From: DATNIB01 sp035604685
Lineage (GTDB): Bacteria; Actinomycetota; Acidimicrobiia; Acidimicrobiales; RAAP-2
Length of the DNA stretch: 46,750 nt
NCBI GenBank assembly: GCA_035604685.1
Contig: DATNIB010000016.1
Coordinates: 1-46,750 of the forward strand
Reading direction: 5' to 3'
The position numbers were made by a program, and so were the translations under genes. Shown in pieces: positions 38,653 to 46,375 of the stretch (positions are counted from its first letter, which is position 1; the number at the start of each line of letters is the position of its first letter). The notes beneath the pieces were generated by a model that did no database searches, was not told the origin of the DNA, and saw only the letters and a program-made list of their open reading frames with translations.

Positions 38653-40236
38653 ATGACGACAACCGGCGTGGGCGAGCGCACCACCGATGCGCCGCAGGTA
38701 GTCGGCAAGGGCCTGAAGGTCGGGGCCCTCGGCCTCGTGTCCAGCCTGGTGATCGGCGTGGCGTCGACCGCCCCGGCCTACAGCCTGGCGGCGTCGCTCG
38801 GCCTGGTGACGGCGGTGGTCGGCCTGTTCGCCCCCTCGATCATGCTCATCGCCTTCGTGCCGATGCTGTTCATCGCCGCCGCCTACTACTACATGAACCG
38901 CGCCGACCCGGACTGCGGCACCACGTTCACCTGGGTGACGCGGTCGATCGGCCCCAAGGCGGGCTGGCTGGCCGGGTGGGGCATCCTGGTCACCGACCTC
39001 GTGGTCATGCCCAGCCTGAGCCAGATCGCCGGGTCGTACACATTCTCGCTCTTCGGGGCCAACGGCCTGGCCCAGAGCAAGTTCTGGGTCACGTTCGTCG
39101 GAGTCATCTGGATCATCGTGATGACGCTCATCTGCTACATCGGGATCGAGCTCTCCGCCCGCACCCAAGTCGGGCTTCTCGGAGCCGAGATCGTCATCCT
39201 GATTGTCTTCGCGGCGATCGCGTTGGCGAAGGTGGCCGCAGGCGGGGTCGCCCACAGCGTCACCCCGTCCATCTCCTGGCTCAATCCGTTCCGGATCCCC
39301 TCGGCGGCCGCGCTGGCGAGCGGGATCCTGGTGGCCGTGTTCATCTACTGGGGATGGGACACCGCGGTGACGGTGAACGAGGAATCCAAGGATGCCAAGC
39401 GGACCCCGGGGGTGGCCGCCCTCCTGTCCACCTTGGTGCTCCTCCTCGTCTACGTCGTCGTCTCCTTCGCCGCCCAGTCGTTCCACGGCGCCACCTTTCT
39501 CACCAACAACAGCAGTGATGTCCTCAATGCGCTGTCCAAGGCGGTGCTGGGGTCCCCCTGGAACAAGCTCCTGATCATCGCGGTGCTCACGTCGGCGTCG
39601 GCGTCCACGCAGACCACCATCCTCCCGGCGGCCCGCTCGTCGCTGTCCATGGCCGTGCACAAGGCCTTCCCGGCGAGGTTTGGTGGCATCAACCCTCGCT
39701 TCTTGTCGCCCGGGTTCTCGACGCTCCTGTTCGGTGCCGTGGCGATCGTCTGGTACGTGGTGCTCACGCTGATCAGCCCGAACGTCTTGGCGAACTCCAT
39801 CCTCGCCCTCGGTTTCGGGATCGCCTTCTACTACGCGATGACCGGATATGCGTGCGTCGTCTACTACCGACGCCACGTGTTCAAGAGCCTGAAGAACTTC
39901 GTCTTCATCGGGCTGGCGCCGCTCATCGGCGCGCTGATCCTCACGTGGGCCTTCGTCGACTCGGTCTTCGTGTACTCGAACCCGGCGAACTCGCAGGGGC
40001 GGGCCTGGTTCACGTTCATCCACTTCAACGTGCACGTCATCGGCGTGCACCTCTACGTCCACGGGGTGGGGTCGGCCCTCGTGATCGGGCTCGGCCTGTT
40101 GCTGGTCGGCCTTCCGCTCATGCTCATCTGGCGGATACGGCACCCGGCCTTCTTCAAGCGCGACCGCGAGGTGGCAGAATCGATGGATGGCTCCGCCCCG
40201 CCGCTCACACCGGGCGTCCTCCCGGTGACCGACTGA
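38653..40236 (+). CDS. APC superfamily amino acid/amine permease
   Basis: 527 residues with 12 or more hydrophobic helices. The N-terminal GLVSSLVIGVASTAPAYSLA (helix 1 with the unwound Gly-containing stretch) and the conserved helix 6 region (FIYWGWDTAVTVNEESKDAKRTPG) identify an APC-family transporter. Likely cargo is an amino acid or polyamine, in keeping with the divergent aminobutyraldehyde dehydrogenase operon. ATG 38653 follows GGAGGGGGG; an in-frame start at 38605 would overlap the promoter. Its stop overlaps the next ATG (TGATG). Confidence 0.9.
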   Translation: MTTTGVGERTTDAPQVVGKGLKVGALGLVSSLVIGVASTAPAYSLAASLGLVTAVVGLFAPSIMLIAFVPMLFIAAAYYYMNRADPDCGTTFTWVTRSIGPKAGWLAGWGILVTDLVVMPSLSQIAGSYTFSLFGANGLAQSKFWVTFVGVIWIIVMTLICYIGIELSARTQVGLLGAEIVILIVFAAIALAKVAAGGVAHSVTPSISWLNPFRIPSAAALASGILVAVFIYWGWDTAVTVNEESKDAKRTPGVAALLSTLVLLLVYVVVSFAAQSFHGATFLTNNSSDVLNALSKAVLGSPWNKLLIIAVLTSASASTQTTILPAARSSLSMAVHKAFPARFGGINPRFLSPGFSTLLFGAVAIVWYVVLTLISPNVLANSILALGFGIAFYYAMTGYACVVYYRRHVFKSLKNFVFIGLAPLIGALILTWAFVDSVFVYSNPANSQGRAWFTFIHFNVHVIGVHLYVHGVGSALVIGLGLLLVGLPLMLIWRIRHPAFFKRDREVAESMDGSAPPLTPGVLPVTD

Positions 40237-40661
40237 TGGCCCCGAACATCGTCCTCGGCTACGACGGCTCCGACGGGTCCAAGGCCGCCCTGGCGACCGC
40301 CGTGACCGTGGCCCGCGCGTTCGAGGCGCGTCTCACAATCGTCTTCGGGTACGAGCCGAACCCGATGGGCGGCGAGTCCTCCGACTACCGCAGTCAGCTC
40401 GAGGCGCTCGGGAAGGGCGTCGTCGCGGAGGCGATCGCAGCCGCGCGCGCCCAGGACGCCTCCGTCGAGGTCGAAGAGCTGGTGGTGCCGATGCGTCCGG
40501 CGGAGTCGCTGCTGGAGGCCGCCGAACAGCGCGGGGCGCTCGCCATCGTGGTCGGCGGCACCGGCGAGCGGCCGATTCTCGGTGCCATCTTGGGTTCCGT
40601 GCCGCACAAGCTGCTGTACCGATCCAGCGTCCCGGTCCTGGTCGTCCCGACCCCCGAGTAG
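40236..40661 (+). CDS. Universal stress protein (UspA family)
   Basis: 141 residues. The N-terminal IVLGYDGSDGSKAAL and the C-terminal ATP-binding motif G-2x-G-9x-G(S) in GGTGERPILGAILGS are intact, so it is an ATP-binding Usp. Translation is coupled to the permease (TGATG overlap). Usp proteins paired with amino acid permeases are common; a regulatory role on transport is inferred. Confidence 0.92.
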   Translation: MAPNIVLGYDGSDGSKAALATAVTVARAFEARLTIVFGYEPNPMGGESSDYRSQLEALGKGVVAEAIAAARAQDASVEVEELVVPMRPAESLLEAAEQRGALAIVVGGTGERPILGAILGSVPHKLLYRSSVPVLVVPTPE

Positions 40662-40723
40662 GGGCCGACGCAGCCCCTCCGGCGTCCACCGCGGGGCCTC
40701 CCGCCTTGTGCCATCGTGGGCGG

Positions 40724-41533
40724 ATGACCGTGCACGACGAGCAGTGGCGGGCCCGGGTGGTGGCCGACTCGCGGTCCCCCTCGGGTGCCCGGGTCACCAC
40801 CATCGAGGCCCGGATCCATCGTTTCGTGCTGGCCGAACTCAACACACACCGGGCGTTTTCCCGGAACTCGGCCAGCTCGAGAGCCGTGCCGGTGGCCAAG
40901 ATGATCCGGTCGGTCGAGACCGACCCCGCCCTGCCCGAGGAGTTCGGCACCGCGCGGGCGGGCATGCAGGCCGGCCCGCCGATCGAGAACGACATGGAGG
41001 CGCTGACCGCCTGGCTGGCCGCCCGGGACGCGGCGGTCGCGGCCGCTCGACGGCTGGCCGACCTCGGCGTGCACAAGCAGGTCACCAACCGGCTCCTCGA
41101 GCCGTTCCAGTGGCACACGGTCATCGTCACGGCCACCGACTGGGAGGGGTTCTGGCAGCAGCGTTGCTCGGAGCTGGCGCAGCCCGAGATTCGGGTGGCC
41201 GCGCAGGCGATGCGCGCCGCCTACGACGCCTCGACCCCGGCCGACGTGGCGGAGGGGGGCTGGCACCTGCCGTACTTGCAGGAAGACGAGGCGAACCTCG
41301 ACGTCGACGTGGCCAAACGGGTCTGCGCGGCGCGCTGTGCCCGCGTCTCCTACCTCACCCACGACGGCGTGCGCAGCCTCGAGGAGGACCTGACCCTCTA
41401 CGAACGCTTGGTCACCGCCACGCCGCCGCACGCGTCGCCGCTCGAGCACGTGGCGACGCCGGTCAGCTCGGACAACGATCCGGTCGGTAACCTGCGCGGC
41501 TGGGTGCAGCTCCGCCACCTGGTGCTGGTCTGA
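40724..41533 (+). CDS. thyX: ThyX-like FAD-dependent thymidylate synthase, variant motif
   Basis: 269 residues. The ThyX signature RHRxxSxNxxSxR appears as THRAFSRNSASSR near residue 45, so the first Arg is Thr. The dUMP/FAD-site region ending HASPLEHVA is kept. This matches a divergent ThyX subgroup that also occurs in phages. Activity as a flavin-dependent thymidylate synthase is likely but not certain given the changed residue. ATG 40724 has CATCGT 6 nt upstream and no Shine-Dalgarno, close to the leaderless pattern. No other thymidylate synthase gene is in the window. Confidence 0.8.
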   Translation: MTVHDEQWRARVVADSRSPSGARVTTIEARIHRFVLAELNTHRAFSRNSASSRAVPVAKMIRSVETDPALPEEFGTARAGMQAGPPIENDMEALTAWLAARDAAVAAARRLADLGVHKQVTNRLLEPFQWHTVIVTATDWEGFWQQRCSELAQPEIRVAAQAMRAAYDASTPADVAEGGWHLPYLQEDEANLDVDVAKRVCAARCARVSYLTHDGVRSLEEDLTLYERLVTATPPHASPLEHVATPVSSDNDPVGNLRGWVQLRHLVLV

Positions 41534-41552
41534 GCCCGCCGGCCTCCTCCCC

Positions 41553-42068
41553 TCACCAACCGACGCGGCCGTCCACCAGCTCCCGGATCAGGTCGGCGTG
41601 GCCGTTGTGGCGCGCGTACTCCTCGATCATGTGGGTGTAGATCCAGCGCAACGAGCAGGGCTCGCCGTGGCGCAGTCCAGTGTCGTCGAGACTCCTCCCG
41701 GCGGCCACGTCACGGCTGGTCGCGCACTCTGTCTCCCACCGGGCGCGATCGGAGTCCCAGTCCGCCCCGTCGAGCGGGTAGAGCTCGGCGTCCTCGTTGG
41801 CGGGATCGTGCCAGATCCGCCCGATGGGCTCTTGCGCCAGCGTCCGCCGGAACCAGCCCCGCTCCACCTCGGCCATGTGGCGAACCAGGCCGTGGAGGGA
41901 GAGCGTGGAGCTCTCGACCGGTCGGGACTTGCGTTGGACGTCGTCGAGGCCCTCGCACTTCAACAGCAGGGTGACCCGGTGGAACTCCAGCCATCCCTCG
42001 AGCATGGCCCGTTCGCCCAGGATGAACGGCGGCTCGGTTCGACGGGGGTCCTCTAGCTCTCCAACCAC
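41553..42068 (-). CDS. DinB/DUF664 family protein
   Basis: 171 residues forming a DinB-like four-helix bundle. Metal-ligand candidates are the His in LVRHMAEVERGWFRR and the HMIEEYARHNGHADLIRE segment, the usual DUF664 pattern. Some DinB-like proteins are thiol-dependent transferases (for example mycothiol-using), which would fit a mycothiol producer, but no substrate can be assigned. The start is GTG 42068 with Shine-Dalgarno GAGGAG. It lies 19 bp from the convergent thyX stop. Confidence 0.85.
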   Translation of the reverse strand: MVGELEDPRRTEPPFILGERAMLEGWLEFHRVTLLLKCEGLDDVQRKSRPVESSTLSLHGLVRHMAEVERGWFRRTLAQEPIGRIWHDPANEDAELYPLDGADWDSDRARWETECATSRDVAAGRSLDDTGLRHGEPCSLRWIYTHMIEEYARHNGHADLIRELVDGRVGW

Positions 42069-42090
42069 TGTGCCGCTCCTCTCGGTGCCC

Positions 42091-42465
42091 TCAGGTCTGA
42101 GGTGAGTGACAGACTGCCTCGACGTTGTGACCGTCGGGATCCCGGACGAAAGCGCCGTAGTAGTTGGCGTGGTACTCGGGCCAGACCTGCGGGTCGTGCA
42201 GCACGGCCGCCCCGCCGGCGACGGCCGCCTCGAAGAACGCCCGGACCGCAGCCCGATCGGGCGCCACGAACGCGATGTGCGACTCCCGGAACCCGTCGCC
42301 GGTCTGGCGCGGGGCGATCCAGAAGACCGGCCGGGGCGGGACGCCGTAGCCGATCACGTCCCCGAAGTCGGCGATTCTGGTCCCGCCAAGCGGGGCGAGG
42401 ACCGCGTCGTAGAAGGCGGCGCTCGCCTCCACGTCGGCGCACTGGATGGAGAGATGGTCGAGCAT
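42091..42465 (-). CDS. VOC family protein (glyoxalase-like)
   Basis: 124 residues. LDHLSIQCADVEASAAFYDAV at the start and DPDGHNVEAVCH at the end are the VOC metal-ligand strands (His near the N-terminus, Glu in NVEAV). Substrate unknown; thiol-transfer and dioxygenase-like members exist. It lies 22 bp upstream of the DinB gene in the same direction, so the pair is probably co-transcribed. Confidence 0.88.
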   Translation of the reverse strand: MLDHLSIQCADVEASAAFYDAVLAPLGGTRIADFGDVIGYGVPPRPVFWIAPRQTGDGFRESHIAFVAPDRAAVRAFFEAAVAGGAAVLHDPQVWPEYHANYYGAFVRDPDGHNVEAVCHSPQT

Positions 42466-42507
42466 GGCCGATATTCGCGCAATTGAGACGGCCCGAGAAG
42501 AGCGGGA

Positions 42508-43515
42508 CTACTCGGTGGGGAGGTCGTTCGTGTAGTCGTGGTGCATTACGACGCCGATCCCGCCCGAGCTTCCCCACCGGCCTTCCTTGTAGGTCAGGAT
42601 GCCGAGGGCATGGGTCTCCGAGACCGGGCGACTGTCCGTGGTGTACCGGACGTACCCCCCGAACGTGTGGACCTTGTCGATGGTCGCGTGCAGGACGCGT
42701 GCTTCGGGAAGGTTCACGGTGTAGTCCCACTGGCCGACCCCGCCGCCCGCCCACTCCGCGAATTGCGGGAAGTTGGCGTCGCCCGCCGCGATGCTCTCGG
42801 GCGTGGCCTCGGTGACCCGCAGGCGACTCTTCACCCCCTCGATCGGGTAGCCGGCCATCGGGTCCCCCGCCCGCGCGTTGGCGGCGTTGGCGCGCGGGTT
42901 CGACAGGGATACGTTGGCCCGCCTGCCCACCTGGTGGGTGCCGTTGAGGATGGCCTGGTCCCGCCTCGAGTAGCCGAGCATCCAGTCGTGCCCCCGGCGC
43001 AGGGCGGCGATCTCGGCGTCGGGATAGCGGACGCCGATCGAGCCGGCCGGGGTGAAGATCGTCGAGAGCAGCTCGATGCCCCAGCGCCCGTCGTTGTTGG
43101 TGACGGCGTAGATCCCTTCGCAGCGGAGCAGCCGGTGTCCGTCGGGGCCGTAGCGGCTGTAGGTCATGGACACGCCGGCCCCGACGGCGTTGTAGACCTG
43201 CAGCTCGATGCCGTCCAGGATGTCGTAGGAGCCCTTCCGGACGTGGTTCGGGCCCACCACGGTCACGTTCATGGACCGGGGCGGCGTGTCGACGAACTGC
43301 TCCGGGCTCTCGACGAGGACCGGCTCGATTCCCTCGTAGCTGGCGAATGGAAAGTGCAGGACCTCGGCCATGCCGGCGACGTCGCGCGCGGCCAGCGCGG
43401 TGAAGTAGCGAGCGACGAGGGCAAGCGACGTGGGGACCGTCGTCTCGTGGGAGACGGCGAACCGGCCGTCGAGCTGCCCGAGCGGGTGTAGCCCCAGTGG
43501 CTGGTCGGGACTCAC
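42508..43515 (-). CDS. Hypothetical protein with two tandem NTF2/SnoaL-like halves
   Basis: 335 residues, no named family recognised. The first half (LVARYFTALAARDVAGMAEVL, then RLLRCEGIYAVTNNDGRWGIELLS) reads like an NTF2/SnoaL fold. The second half (from about residue 215: a WDYTV strand, VRYTTDSRPVSETHALGILTYKEGRWG) repeats the same pattern: a hydrophobic cavity strand, then a Tyr/Trp-rich strand after 'GRW'. This suggests an internal duplication. No signal peptide. GTG 43515 is used; GTG 43542 would add nine residues. Function unknown; NTF2-like pockets often bind or isomerise small hydrophobic molecules. Confidence 0.65.
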   Translation of the reverse strand: MSPDQPLGLHPLGQLDGRFAVSHETTVPTSLALVARYFTALAARDVAGMAEVLHFPFASYEGIEPVLVESPEQFVDTPPRSMNVTVVGPNHVRKGSYDILDGIELQVYNAVGAGVSMTYSRYGPDGHRLLRCEGIYAVTNNDGRWGIELLSTIFTPAGSIGVRYPDAEIAALRRGHDWMLGYSRRDQAILNGTHQVGRRANVSLSNPRANAANARAGDPMAGYPIEGVKSRLRVTEATPESIAAGDANFPQFAEWAGGGVGQWDYTVNLPEARVLHATIDKVHTFGGYVRYTTDSRPVSETHALGILTYKEGRWGSSGGIGVVMHHDYTNDLPTE

Positions 43516-43732
43516 GGTGCCACCATCGTGTCGCTCGTGCACTCGTTCATGGGCCCCTGCTGCTCCGGCGTGGGGTGGGCACCCGCTCGGGTTGCCCGCA
43601 CCCTACCCGTCGAGGTTGCCGACAAAAAAGCGCCGGGCGGAAGGACGTAAGGTTCGCCGGAGTGCCCATTCCCGGGCGACGTGGGGTCGAGAACTCCGCC
43701 GGCTTCGGCTCCCGGGCTGAGAGAGGAGACCC

Positions 43733-44032
43733 ATGCTGATCGTCGCAGGACACTTCGAGGTCGACCCCGAGCGACGCGAGGAGTTCATTCGCGAACGCGA
43801 GGAGACCATGCGCAAATCTCGAGCCGAACCCGGGTGCATCGCGTATGCCTTCATGGCGGACCCGATCGAACCGGCGCGGGTGCAGCTCTTCGAGCGCTGG
43901 GAGAACAAGGACGCACTGGCGACACACCTGGCGGCGCTGCGATCGGCGCCCCGCCCGGCCAGCGATATCAAGATTCTGGGTGCCGAGGTCCTCCAGTACG
44001 AGGTCGGCGAGGTGGGACCGGTCGGGAGCTGA
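43733..44032 (+). CDS. Antibiotic biosynthesis monooxygenase (ABM) domain protein
   Basis: 99-residue single-domain ABM/dimeric alpha-beta barrel protein: LIVAGHFEVDPERREEFIRE, EPGCIAYAFMADP, ARVQLFERWENKDALATHL. Members include quinol monooxygenases and heme-degrading enzymes; the exact substrate is unknown. Shine-Dalgarno GAGAGGAG precedes the ATG. Confidence 0.88.
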   Translation: MLIVAGHFEVDPERREEFIREREETMRKSRAEPGCIAYAFMADPIEPARVQLFERWENKDALATHLAALRSAPRPASDIKILGAEVLQYEVGEVGPVGS

Positions 44033-44106
44033 GCCCGGCCGCCCGGCACCAGCCCGTTCCGTCAGAAGTCTCGCCGACCCGCACTCGAGACCTCCGTTCC
44101 TGGGCC

Positions 44107-44112
44107 TAGGCT
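44107..44112 (+). promoter_or_regulatory. Candidate -10 of ABC exporter operon
   Basis: TAGGCT, about 56 nt upstream of ATG 44169. It would give a short leader containing the GAGAGAGG ribosome-binding site. Confidence 0.35.
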
Positions 44113-44168
44113 GAGTCGTCGGTGTGGTGGCGGGCGCCCGAACCGGGTTCCGACGCCGGAGAGAGGCG

Positions 44169-45143
44169 ATGATCGAAGCCCGCAACCTCAGCAAGCGCTA
44201 CGGCAAGACCGTGGCCGTCGACACCTTGTCGTTCGACGTGCGACCCGGGCAGGTCACCGGGTTCCTCGGCCCGAACGGCTCGGGCAAATCGACGACGATG
44301 CGCATGATCCTCGGGCTGGACAATCCCGACAACGGCACCGTCACCATCAACGGCCGCCCCTACCGGGACCTGCCGTGGCCCCTTCGGGAAGTGGGTGGGC
44401 TCCTCGAGGCGAAGTCGGTCCATCCCGGTCGTAGCGCCTTCAACCACCTGCTCTTTCTGGCCCAGACGAACGACATCCCCCGCGCCCGCGTGAGTGAGGT
44501 CCTAGAGCTGGTGGGGCTGACCGCGGTGGCGACCAAGCGCGCCGGCACCTTCTCCTTGGGCATGGGACAGCGGCTGGGGATCGCGGCCGCCTTGCTCGGC
44601 GATCCGGGCGTGCTGCTGTTCGACGAGCCCGTCAACGGGCTCGATCCCCAGGGGATCCGCTGGGTTCGGATGCTGCTCAAGCATCTGGCGGGCGAGGGCC
44701 GGACGGTGTTCGTGTCGAGCCACCTCATGAGTGAGATGGCGTTGACGGCCGATCACCTGGTCGTCATCGGACTCGGGCGCCTCATCGCGGAGCGGCCGGT
44801 CGCCGAATTCATCGCGGAGAGCTCCGGCCAGCATGTCCTGGTGCGCACGCCGGGGTCCGAGGCGCTGAGCGCCGCGTTGGTCAAGGCGGGGGCCCGGGTC
44901 AGCCCGGCCAGCGGCGGCGCACTGGATGTGAACGGCCTCTCCGCGGCGGCCATCGGCGACATCGCGGCGGGTCTCGGAGTCCACCTCCACGAGCTCACCC
45001 CTCAGCTGGCCTCCCTAGAAGACGCGTTCATGGATCTCACCCAGGAGAGCGTCGAGTTCCACGGTGGCGCGGGCACCGGCAAGGTGCCCGATCCCGTCGC
45101 GGTGGCGTCGTCGCCGTCGCCCGACGAGGGGGGGACCCGATGA
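44169..45143 (+). CDS. ABC-2 type exporter ATP-binding protein
   Basis: 324 residues. Walker A GPNGSGKSTTMRMILGL, signature FSLGMGQRLG, Walker B VLLFDEPVNGLD and the switch His in SSHLMSE are complete. A ~90-residue C-terminal extension typical of DrrA/BcrA-like exporters follows, ending in a Pro/Gly tail. It forms an exporter with the next gene, whose ATG overlaps its stop (ATGA). ATG 44169 has Shine-Dalgarno GAGAGAGG; an in-frame GTG at 44124 would add an Arg-rich segment. Cargo unknown. Confidence 0.93.
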   Translation: MIEARNLSKRYGKTVAVDTLSFDVRPGQVTGFLGPNGSGKSTTMRMILGLDNPDNGTVTINGRPYRDLPWPLREVGGLLEAKSVHPGRSAFNHLLFLAQTNDIPRARVSEVLELVGLTAVATKRAGTFSLGMGQRLGIAAALLGDPGVLLFDEPVNGLDPQGIRWVRMLLKHLAGEGRTVFVSSHLMSEMALTADHLVVIGLGRLIAERPVAEFIAESSGQHVLVRTPGSEALSAALVKAGARVSPASGGALDVNGLSAAAIGDIAAGLGVHLHELTPQLASLEDAFMDLTQESVEFHGGAGTGKVPDPVAVASSPSPDEGGTR

Positions 45144-45976
45144 CCGTGATCCCAACCTTCGGCTCGACCCAGCACGCCGGCCACTACGGTCCGTTGAACC
45201 AGCTGCGGTCGGAGTGGACCAAGCTGCGCACCGTTCGGTCGACGACCTGGACCTTGCTCGCGACCGTCGTGGCCGTCGTGGGCATCGGCGCCCTTGCCAC
45301 CGCCGTCACGGCGGCTCATTGGCGCAGCGGCGGATTCGAGGATCGCGTCGGATTCGACCCCACCGCCCGCAGCCTGGCCGGGGTGTTCCTGGGTGAAATC
45401 GCGGTTGGGGTGCTCGGCGTGCTGGCCATGAGCGCCGAGTACACCTCGGGGACGATCCGGGCGACCTTGGCCGCCATCCCCCACCGGTCCTTGGTCCTCG
45501 TCTGCAAGGCGGCGGTGTACTTCGTGGTGGCCCTCGTCACGAGCGAGGTCCTTTCCTTCGCCGCGTTCTTGGTCGGCCAGGAACTGCTCAAGGGGTCGAC
45601 GCCGTACGCGACCCTGGGCCAGCCCGGGGTCCTGAGAGCAGTGGCTGGCGTCGGGCTGGTGCTGGCGGTGATCGGGCTGCTGGCGCTCGGTTTGGCGACG
45701 ATCATTCGTCACACCGCCGGAGCGATCGCGGCCTTTGTCGGGTCGTTGCTGGTACTGCCCCTCATCCTCCAGGCGTTCCCGACGTCGGTGCAGCACGCCC
45801 TGCTCAAGTTCATGCCCCTCGTGATCGCTGAGAACATGGCGACGACGAACGGCCTCCGGCGGGCCTTCGGCAACGCCGTGCTGTTCTCCCCTTGGGTCGG
45901 ATTCGCGATCCTGTGCGCCTACGCCGTTGGGTCATTGATCATCGGCGGGATCCTGCTCCAGCGACGCGACGCTTGA
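45140..45976 (+). CDS. ABC-2 type transporter permease
   Basis: 278 residues with six hydrophobic helices in the ABC-2 layout. The conserved N-terminal QLRSEWTKLRTVRSTTWTLL leads into helix 1, and helix 2 is followed by MSAEYTSGTIRATLAAIPHR, the coupling-helix region of actinobacterial permeases. Pairs with the preceding ATPase. A broken permease-like fragment follows. Confidence 0.92.
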   Translation: MTVIPTFGSTQHAGHYGPLNQLRSEWTKLRTVRSTTWTLLATVVAVVGIGALATAVTAAHWRSGGFEDRVGFDPTARSLAGVFLGEIAVGVLGVLAMSAEYTSGTIRATLAAIPHRSLVLVCKAAVYFVVALVTSEVLSFAAFLVGQELLKGSTPYATLGQPGVLRAVAGVGLVLAVIGLLALGLATIIRHTAGAIAAFVGSLLVLPLILQAFPTSVQHALLKFMPLVIAENMATTNGLRRAFGNAVLFSPWVGFAILCAYAVGSLIIGGILLQRRDA

Positions 45977-45989
45977 CGGCGCAGGGGGC

Positions 45990-46333
45990 CTGATTCGCCC
46001 ACCCGAGGTCGCCCGAGTGGTGTTCCATGACGGTCCGGTACTGCTGGTCTTGTTTCTCTTCGCACCGTGGTGGCCGGCTGGGCCGTCGTGGTTGGCATGG
46101 CCGTCTCGGTCAGGGCGAACGAGATCCGCGTCGCCCAGCTGGGGATGCTGGCGAGCTTCCCCATCATCGGCGTGGTCGTGCTGCTGGCGGTCGGGGCGAT
46201 CAAGCCGGCGTTCCCAGTCGCGCTCGAATTCGCGATCGGCCTGTTGGCGATCGACCGGCTGGCATTGCGAATCGTCTCGCGGATGTTCGATCGGGAGCGC
46301 CTCGTGACGGGCTCTCGGGCCGTCAAATCCTGA
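45990..46333 (+). pseudogene. Frame-broken ABC-2 permease remnant
   Basis: Two pieces in different frames read as one membrane-protein segment. A first frame encodes LIRPPEVARVVFHDGP and a hydrophobic LLVLFLFAP up to about 46064. A second frame continues from 46067 with VVAGWAVVVGMAVS, RANEIRVAQLG and a further hydrophobic stretch, ending at 46333. The second piece resembles the C-terminal third of an ABC-2 permease. A one-base shift at about 46062-46066 would join them. It is either a decayed gene or a sequencing error in an otherwise short ORF; nothing upstream supplies the missing N-terminus. Confidence 0.6.
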
Positions 46334-46375
46334 GCCGGAGACCGGTTCCCTCGGAGAGCCGGCGACGGGCAGTCC

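Noticed and set aside
43612..43632. A6 tract near the start of the double-NTF2 gene, as a terminator
   Set aside because: The A/T run has no adjacent stable stem on either strand and lies upstream, not downstream, of both flanking genes.
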